Notes under the pieces: model-generated
What the model saw: the letters and a program-made list of their open reading frames with translations, nothing else
What the model was told of the DNA's origin: nothing
The model's database searches: none
Assembly: GCA_031254445.1 (NCBI GenBank)
Contig: JAIRUL010000061.1
Span: 1 to 9,424, forward strand
Length of the DNA: 9,424 nucleotides
Direction: 5' to 3'
Origin: Chitinispirillales bacterium
GTDB taxonomy: Bacteria > Fibrobacterota > Chitinivibrionia > Chitinivibrionales > Chitinispirillaceae
Made by a program: the position numbers and the translations under genes
In this document: positions 4,675 through 9,424 of the stretch, piece after piece
Layout: each line of letters starts with the position of its first letter
Position numbering within the stretch: position 1 is the first letter of the stretch

Positions 4675-6165
4675 ATGCTGTCTAATATAGCAGTGCCGTC
4701 TTATCTTATTTGGATCGGGGGGGTTGTCTTTGTATTTTTAATCATATGGATAATGTCTCTCCGCAGGGTCGTTAGCACAGACGTAGTGCACATTGTCCAG
4801 AGAAAGGGGACGACGGTGTCTTACGGCGTCGGGTGCGATAAGAACGCCTACTACGAATTTCCGTCGTGGCTTCCGCTTTTTGGCGTTACGGTTAGGTCGC
4901 TGCCGGTTACCAATTTCGACATCAACATTGAGAACTATAACGCCTACGACAAAGACCGCTTGCCGTTCGTTGTGGATATTAAGGCATTTTTTAGGATTGA
5001 CAACACCAATGTCGCGGCGTCCCGCGTCCAAAGCTCCGAAGAGCTGAAAAACCAGCTCTTAGGCATAGTGCAGGGCACGGTCAGGTCTGTTCTTGCCAAA
5101 GCGAAGCTGGAAAACATTATGGAAGAGCGCTCTACCTACGGCGAGCAATTTACCAGCAACGTCCAAGAAAACCTCAAAGAGTGGGGCATTAAATCCGTTC
5201 GGTCAATTGAGCTAATGGATGTGCGGGATGTCGCTTCTTCCAATGTTATTGAGAACATTATGGCCAAGAAGAAATCCGCCATTGAAAAAGAAAGCCGCGT
5301 CGAAGTGGCAGAAAATACCCGTATCGCGGCGGAGGCGGAGTTAGTCGCCGCTCAAAAAGTTAAGTCTCAAGAAGCAGAATCGGAGAGGATAAAGAAGGAA
5401 GCGTTTGTCAACTCCGAAAAATCGGTTATGATTACTCAGGCGATGGCCGACAAGGAAAAGGGCGTCGCCGCAGAGCACGCGAAGCAAATGGTTCAAGACC
5501 AGCTAAAAATTACTAAAGAAAAAGAGATGCTCGTTAGCCAAGTGGAAAACGTCAAAGCCGCCGAGATTGCCAAAGAGGCGGCGATAGTCATGTCGGAGCA
5601 GGAAAAAGAGCAGATTAGGATTAGGGCGGAAGCCGAACAAAAGAAAGTGCAAGTTACCGCCGACGCCGAAAAGTATCAAATAGAGAATATCGCCAAAGCG
5701 AAGCTTGAGGCGGAGAAAAACCGCGCCGAGGGCATCAAAGCCGTTGGGCAAAACGAAGCCGAGGTCATAAAAGCCAAGGGCCTCTCCGAAGCCGAAGCGG
5801 AAAAAGCGAAGCAGTTGGCCTCCGTTACCGCCCAAACGACCCTTGCCAAAGAGGTTGGGGAGAATGACAGGTATCAAAGCTACCTCATCAAGATTAAACA
5901 GATAGAAGCGTCTGTAGAGATAGGCGTTCAGCAAGCGAAGTCTTACGGCGATGCGCTGAAATCCTCCGACTTGAAAATCATTGCCAACGCCGGCGATGTA
6001 AATAGCGGTATAGGCAAGATTACCGACCTGCTCTCCTCCAAGGGCGGGCAAGCCGTCAACGGGCTAGTCGAGTCCCTTCAACAAACGGAGGTCGGCGCCG
6101 ACCTAGTAAATCACATTCTTGGCAAGTTAGGCGGGGGCGGCGGCGAAAATGGAAGCAAACGATAA
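4675..6165 (+). CDS. Flotillin-like SPFH/band 7 membrane protein
   Basis: This 496-residue protein belongs to the flotillin group of the SPFH superfamily, which forms large membrane-associated oligomers that organise membrane microdomains. An N-terminal hydrophobic segment (about 11-28, LIWIGGVVFVFLIIWIMS) is followed by the SPFH domain (about 30-195). A long Ala/Glu/Lys-rich coiled coil runs from about 200 to 420. The flotillin-type C-terminal region includes LKIIANAGDVNSGIGKITDLLSS and ends in a Gly-rich tail. Length is close to FloT-type flotillins (about 500). AAAGGAG at 4661-4667 is seven bases before the ATG. No NfeD-type partner gene is nearby. The gene 20 bases downstream encodes a lipoprotein and is probably co-transcribed. 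Its base composition is less GC-rich than the parAB region. Confidence 0.92.
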   Translation: MLSNIAVPSYLIWIGGVVFVFLIIWIMSLRRVVSTDVVHIVQRKGTTVSYGVGCDKNAYYEFPSWLPLFGVTVRSLPVTNFDINIENYNAYDKDRLPFVVDIKAFFRIDNTNVAASRVQSSEELKNQLLGIVQGTVRSVLAKAKLENIMEERSTYGEQFTSNVQENLKEWGIKSVRSIELMDVRDVASSNVIENIMAKKKSAIEKESRVEVAENTRIAAEAELVAAQKVKSQEAESERIKKEAFVNSEKSVMITQAMADKEKGVAAEHAKQMVQDQLKITKEKEMLVSQVENVKAAEIAKEAAIVMSEQEKEQIRIRAEAEQKKVQVTADAEKYQIENIAKAKLEAEKNRAEGIKAVGQNEAEVIKAKGLSEAEAEKAKQLASVTAQTTLAKEVGENDRYQSYLIKIKQIEASVEIGVQQAKSYGDALKSSDLKIIANAGDVNSGIGKITDLLSSKGGQAVNGLVESLQQTEVGADLVNHILGKLGGGGGENGSKR

Positions 6166-6184
6166 TACAAACAAGGATGATGCC

Positions 6185-7267
6185 ATGAGAAAAACATTTT
6201 TGCTCGCGCTGTGCCTAACGCTATTCTCAATCGGCTGTACTCCAAAGATAGAGCAAACCTCCAGCGGCGGCGCTCCCAAAGCGGTACAAAAAGCCATTTT
6301 AAGCAAAGGGCTGCCGGATGATTTTTTTACGGATTCCCAAATTTATATCGACAAACAGAAAAACGTTTCGTACGCGTTTGAATCAAAGCTCGACGACCCG
6401 TTTCCTTACTACGATGCGTTCGTCGACTTGAACCCGTCGTACGAGTCGGTATTAGAGCATTACATGGGTTCAAAATACACCGTTGCCGGCAAGAGCGGGG
6501 GAGATTGCCGCGTTGGCATCGTGCTTGAAAAATGTTCTTACCAAGCGGTCGGTGCGCCGGGGGCATACAACATGAAAGCGGTAACGGAGATTACCGTGAT
6601 GGCGCGCATAGACGACGGCGGCAAGGTCAGCGAGCGGAGGATGGCGGCAACAGGGGAATTCACCGGAAACTACTCCGACGCCGGCACGGTCACAAACAGC
6701 TTTGACCTTGCAATACGCGGAAGCATTTCGCGCATCGACAAGTTCCTAAACAGCGCCCTAAACATAACGGCAGAGGCAAGTTCGGACGGCAATATGCTCG
6801 GCGGCCTTAAAAGGCCGATTCCAGTAGCCACAGCCATAGACTCGGGCGCGAGCCCCGCCGGGTACGACGTTATGATCAAAGGCATAGGCGGCCTCCCGCA
6901 ACCCGTACGCAGCGGCGCCGGTTTGCCGCGCGGCGGCCTTTTGGGAGAGGTTCGCCCGCAGCCCGTAGGCGTACGCGACCGCGCCGGTATCCAAAAAGTA
7001 GTCACGGAGAATATGCCGTCGCTAAGGAGAGCCTACAAAAACCGTCTGCGCGGCAAACCGGATCTAAGCGGTAAAATCGCCGTCAAGTTCGCGATAAACG
7101 GATACGGCGCGGTGGTTTCTGCCGAAGTTGTAAAATCGAGTTCGACGATAGACGATCCCGAGTTTGAGGGCAACGTAGTAGAAATCGTTTTAAAATGGGA
7201 CTTTGGGCGGATTGATGAGCCCAAAGACATTACGGTGGTTACCATCCCGTTTGCGTTTAAGGAATGA
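6185..7267 (+). CDS. Lipoprotein with AgmX/PglI-type C-terminal domain
   Basis: This is a 360-residue predicted lipoprotein. The signal MRKTFLLALCLTLFSIGC ends in a slightly relaxed lipobox (S-I-G-C), giving a lipidated Cys18. Residues 30-220 match no family I recognise. A Gly/Pro/Arg-rich segment (about 225-262) leads to the C-terminal domain (about 265-360). That domain contains IQKVVTENMPSLRRAYKNRL, PDLSGKIAVKFAINGYGAV and the final VVTIPFAFKE. This is the pattern of the AgmX/PglI C-terminal domain found in myxobacterial gliding and surface proteins and in Fibrobacter, related in shape to TonB C-terminal domains. The start is ATG 6185 with AAGGA at 6173-6177. An in-frame ATG at 6149 overlaps the flotillin gene and would bury the signal peptide. 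The close spacing suggests a shared operon with the flotillin. Its role is not known. Confidence 0.85.
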   Translation: MRKTFLLALCLTLFSIGCTPKIEQTSSGGAPKAVQKAILSKGLPDDFFTDSQIYIDKQKNVSYAFESKLDDPFPYYDAFVDLNPSYESVLEHYMGSKYTVAGKSGGDCRVGIVLEKCSYQAVGAPGAYNMKAVTEITVMARIDDGGKVSERRMAATGEFTGNYSDAGTVTNSFDLAIRGSISRIDKFLNSALNITAEASSDGNMLGGLKRPIPVATAIDSGASPAGYDVMIKGIGGLPQPVRSGAGLPRGGLLGEVRPQPVGVRDRAGIQKVVTENMPSLRRAYKNRLRGKPDLSGKIAVKFAINGYGAVVSAEVVKSSSTIDDPEFEGNVVEIVLKWDFGRIDEPKDITVVTIPFAFKE

Positions 7268-7325
7268 CGCGGCAGTAGGTATTTATGGATGGATTGTTTT
7301 TTGTATTACGATAATGCCATCGTAG

Positions 7326-7347
7326 GGGCGGACCTATGTGTCCGCCC
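7326..7347. repeat. Perfect 8-bp GC hairpin, probable interspersed intergenic repeat
   Basis: GGGCGGAC (7326-7333) and GTCCGCCC (7340-7347) pair around a CTATGT loop. Sequences of the form TAGGGGCGGACCTATGTGTC are familiar as dispersed intergenic repeats in several bacterial groups (from memory, not searched). It lies 59 bases after the lipoprotein stop and could also act as a terminator or mRNA stabiliser, although only TT and then CTCCC follow it. Confidence 0.6.
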
Positions 7348-7475
7348 TTCTCCCGCATGGGTTTCTAGGCGATGTATAGGATGGGCGTTTTTGGGTTGAT
7401 GTTGATTTTTTTTGTGTCCGCATAGGAGCTTGTGGCGATTTTTTGTACGTTTTTAGGGCGGGACAAATACATTTC

Positions 7476-7505
7476 TTGCAATTTTCCACCGCCATAACGT
7501 ATATT
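7476..7505 (+). promoter_or_regulatory. Sigma70-type promoter candidate for the Hint-domain gene
   Basis: TTGCAA (7476-7481) and TATATT (7500-7505) are separated by 18 bases. A start near 7512 would give a leader of about 57 bases to the ATG at 7569, which has AAGGAGG at 7557-7563. This fits independent transcription of the gene. Confidence 0.5.
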
Positions 7506-7568
7506 AACACTATCGTACTCCCAGTAGGTTGCAGGGCATTACCAACGCAGTAAAACAAGGAGGCCGCC

Positions 7569-9272
7569 ATGAACATCAAAATCAAAAGAACGCTGTCCCG
7601 CCTCATCCCTATCTTCGCCATCGCGCTGACGGCCGCCACCGCCCCCAAAACAGCTACGCCGTTGCCCCGCGCCGATTACTCTACCGCACTGCAAACGCAT
7701 TTTGCAGCCGGCACGCTTGGCGCGACTGGAAAAAGCCGCCCAATAGAAATGTCCTTTCAGAAAGTTTTCAAAAGCGGCAGCTCTTATTCCGTAAGCGGCA
7801 AATCAAAAACCGCCGCTGCGGAAGACGCTTTCAGCGGAACGCTGACAATTAGCAGCGCCACCGCAGGCGGCTCATGCGGCAATGGCGAAACTGAAATAAA
7901 GGGAAGCTATAACCTGAACGAAAAAGAGAGCAAAACGAGCGGTTACTTCGCAGGCAGTTTCACCGCTTGCGAAAAAGACGGCAAGCTCTCAAAAGCGAGT
8001 TTCAACGGCGGTTGGGTTAAACATGCGACCGGCGGCAAAACGCCTTGCAGTTTTGGGCTTGGTTCTTCAATAAAGGAAATGTACCCAAAACTTGGAAGAG
8101 AATTCAACGAAAAAGACGAGGCTGAATATAATAAAATTATGGAGGTTTTGAGCGAAGCTGAGTGGGATTATGATAAATTAACCGCTAAACAAAGGAAGCT
8201 TGCTGGCAAACTCGGCGTTAATGAAACGACGGAGGGCTATTGGTATGTCGTTGGCGGAGGGTGCAGTTGGTATTGCGGCGGCGGACCCGACAGCATCTCC
8301 GCCTCGTCATACTTAAAATCGAACAACGCGGAAATCACCTATTTGCCGGAAAATATCCACGATTTCTCTTGTGAAAGCGCTTGGGTTGAAGGCGTAGCGG
8401 GGCAGGGCATAGGGGAATATGTCACTTATTATTTCAAGCCGACCGCGCCGAGAATTACAAGCGTTATTGTCGTAACCGGTTATGTGAAATCGGAAAAGGC
8501 GTTTCGTGAAAACTCGCGGGTGAAAAAACTTAAAATGTATATTGACGATAAGCCGACCGCGATTTTGAATTTGGAAGATTGCCGCCGAGAGCAGTTTTTT
8601 GAATTTGCGCCTATTGGAAAACGGCCCGACTGGGATGGGGTTATGACTAGCGAGAGAGCAAATAAAATATTTGATGAGTTAGCTAAGTTGCCGCGATGGA
8701 CGCTGAAATTTGAAATCCTCGATGTCTATCCGGGCGATAAGTATGAAGACGCGGCGATTTCCGAAATTTATTTTGACGGAATCGATGTGCATTGCTTCGC
8801 GGCAGGAACACAAATTTTCATGAAAGACAATTCGTTGAAAAACATTGAGTTAATCCGAGAGGGCGACTTGGTAAAAAGCTATGATTTTAAGAATAAAAAG
8901 TTGATTGATTCAAAAGTTACAAAACTGGTTTCCGCGCCGCATTCCAATCTTTTGAAATTAAAATTTGCCGACAATGAAATAGTTGCAACAACAGACCACC
9001 CGTTTTGGATTGAAAGAAATGTTTGGGCTGCCGCAGATGCAAAAAAAGCGAACAAAGATTATATTCACAAAACAAAAATTGAAAAATTGCAAATCGGCGA
9101 CCGCGTTTTTATGCCTGAGAAAAATAGTTTCATGAAAATTCTCGGCATAGAAAAAATTGATATGCAACAGACCACATACACAATAGAGCTTTCCGAAAGC
9201 GATAATTTTATTGCAAATGGAATGCTGGTAAAAACAGAAACGATAGAAAGTCAAAATCTTTTAAACCTTTAA
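7569..9272 (+). CDS. Secreted NADase-type glycan-binding protein with C-terminal Hint domain
   Basis: This is a 567-residue protein. A Sec signal peptide (KIKR, then LIPIFAIALTAATA) has a likely cut after Ala25. Residues about 35-160 form a beta-rich region of alternating strands with Cys pairs, a type I cannot name. GYWYVVGGGCSWYCGGGP (about 222-239) leads into a NADase-type glycan-binding (discoidin-like) domain to about 405, with SASSYL, ESAWVEGVAGQGIGEYV, TGYVKSEKAF and RVKKLKMYI as landmarks. The Hint domain begins at Cys409 (CFAAGTQIFMKD) and contains TTDHPFW with His477. It ends with DNFIANGMLV (545-554), where the usual terminal His-Asn is replaced by Lys-Thr. Cys409 and His477 would support N-S acyl shift and release of the N-terminal part, but not splicing. 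AAGGAGG at 7557-7563 supports the start. The Hint-coding part is far AT-richer than the 5' part. Confidence 0.85.
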   Translation: MNIKIKRTLSRLIPIFAIALTAATAPKTATPLPRADYSTALQTHFAAGTLGATGKSRPIEMSFQKVFKSGSSYSVSGKSKTAAAEDAFSGTLTISSATAGGSCGNGETEIKGSYNLNEKESKTSGYFAGSFTACEKDGKLSKASFNGGWVKHATGGKTPCSFGLGSSIKEMYPKLGREFNEKDEAEYNKIMEVLSEAEWDYDKLTAKQRKLAGKLGVNETTEGYWYVVGGGCSWYCGGGPDSISASSYLKSNNAEITYLPENIHDFSCESAWVEGVAGQGIGEYVTYYFKPTAPRITSVIVVTGYVKSEKAFRENSRVKKLKMYIDDKPTAILNLEDCRREQFFEFAPIGKRPDWDGVMTSERANKIFDELAKLPRWTLKFEILDVYPGDKYEDAAISEIYFDGIDVHCFAAGTQIFMKDNSLKNIELIREGDLVKSYDFKNKKLIDSKVTKLVSAPHSNLLKLKFADNEIVATTDHPFWIERNVWAAADAKKANKDYIHKTKIEKLQIGDRVFMPEKNSFMKILGIEKIDMQQTTYTIELSESDNFIANGMLVKTETIESQNLLNL

Positions 9273-9274
9273 AT

Positions 9275-9340
9275 TCTTTTTCAGACGAAGCCTAAAGTCA
9301 AAGTCTTAAATTCTTTAAAATCTTTTTCAGACGAAGCCTA
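9275..9340. repeat. 20-bp direct repeat downstream of the Hint gene
   Basis: TCTTTTTCAGACGAAGCCTA occurs at 9275-9294 and again, identically, at 9321-9340, 46 bp apart. A shorter AAATTCTTT is also repeated (9271-9279, 9308-9316). The copies lie directly after the Hint gene stop. Confidence 0.85.
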
Positions 9341-9376
9341 CGGCTTCATAACGTGTGGCGGCTAAAGCCGCCACAC
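9333..9376. repeat. Two adjacent perfect hairpins
   Basis: GAAGCC (9333-9338) and GGCTTC (9342-9347) pair around TAC. GTGTGGCGGC (9353-9362) and GCCGCCACAC (9367-9376) form a 10-bp perfect stem around TAAA. Neither is followed by a T-tract on either strand, so they are more likely dispersed palindromic repeats or mRNA-end structures than intrinsic terminators. Confidence 0.75.
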
Positions 9377-9399
9377 AAAGTCAACGTCAAAGTCAAAGG
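9376..9399. repeat. Short hexamer tandem repeat (CAAAGT-like)
   Basis: Four consecutive hexamers, CAAAGT, CAACGT, CAAAGT and CAAAGG, follow the hairpins. Related AAAGTC copies occur at 9294-9305. The function is unknown. Confidence 0.6.
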
Positions 9400-9424
9400 C
9401 GGCGGTGTGGATGGTTTTGATGTT

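Larger units (their letters stand above)
7268..7568. other. Intergenic spacer with hairpin repeat, T-tracts and promoter
   Basis: No plausible gene lies in these 301 bases. It holds a perfect GC hairpin (7326-7347), then a T- and G-rich stretch with four T-runs (7388-7392, 7406-7413, 7439-7444, 7450-7454), and a promoter candidate (7476-7505). TGTGTCCGC occurs twice, at 7337-7345 and 7413-7421. A minus-strand open frame crosses the region but shows no domain and runs through the repeat. Confidence 0.6.

Noticed and set aside
5503..6051. Minus-strand open frame over the flotillin gene
   Set aside because: Its Leu/Phe/Gly-rich product arises from the complement of Glu/Ala/Lys codons in the coiled coil; it shows no domain and no start signals.
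6149..6184. Upstream ATG for the lipoprotein
   Set aside because: It would place twelve polar residues before the signal peptide; ATG 6185 has its own AAGGA site and gives a proper lipoprotein signal.
7334..7648. Minus-strand 104-codon frame across the intergenic spacer
   Set aside because: It runs through a hairpin repeat and into the Hint gene antisense, with no recognisable domain or ribosome binding site.
9353..9376. Rho-independent terminator for the Hint gene
   Set aside because: The stem is perfect, but no T-tract follows on either strand.

Overview
The window looks like a chromosomal, origin-proximal segment of a Gram-negative-type bacterium. It has a lipoprotein, a periplasmic M23 peptidase and a bactofilin. 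The first ~4 kb is GC-rich and the 3' end is clearly AT-richer. The AgmX-type C-terminal domain on the lipoprotein and the NADase-type glycan-binding plus Hint protein make me think of Fibrobacterota or a myxobacteria-like lineage. That placement is inference from family distribution, not something the sequence proves. All intact genes are on the + strand.

Region 1 (1-2369) holds parA and parB, bracketed by noncoding DNA rich in same-oriented DnaA-box sequences (exact TGTGGATAA at 305, 2086 and 2186, with degenerate neighbours 8-11 bp apart). The left flank also has a 10-bp-period repeat with phased A-tracts. The right flank has three consecutive inverted repeats and an AT-rich array of TGTTGATAA-like units. 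I read this as a candidate replication origin next to its segregation genes.

Region 2 (2370-4240) encodes a membrane-anchored coiled-coil M23 endopeptidase, a bactofilin and a small STAS-domain protein. The bactofilin and M23 pair is a known cell-shape module. Its position directly after parAB recalls the Myxococcus case in which bactofilins scaffold ParAB. The STAS gene is preceded by a long nested inverted repeat that covers its ribosome binding site.

Region 3 (4241-4674) has no intact gene but holds a frameshifted, internally deleted remnant of a PF09820-type AAA-ATPase-like gene, with recognisable IGIQ-(D)-E-D and PRRFGKSL motifs in two different frames. A sigma70-like promoter candidate lies just upstream of it.

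Region 4 (4675-7267) is a two-gene operon: a flotillin-like SPFH protein, then a lipoprotein with an AgmX/PglI-type C-terminal domain. Region 5 (7268-7568) is a regulatory spacer with a GC hairpin repeat and a good promoter candidate. Region 6 (7569-9272) encodes a secreted protein that joins a NADase-type glycan-binding domain to a C-terminal Hint autoprocessing domain lacking the usual terminal His-Asn, an architecture like that of Hedgehog proteins. The last 150 bases hold short direct repeats and two perfect hairpins.
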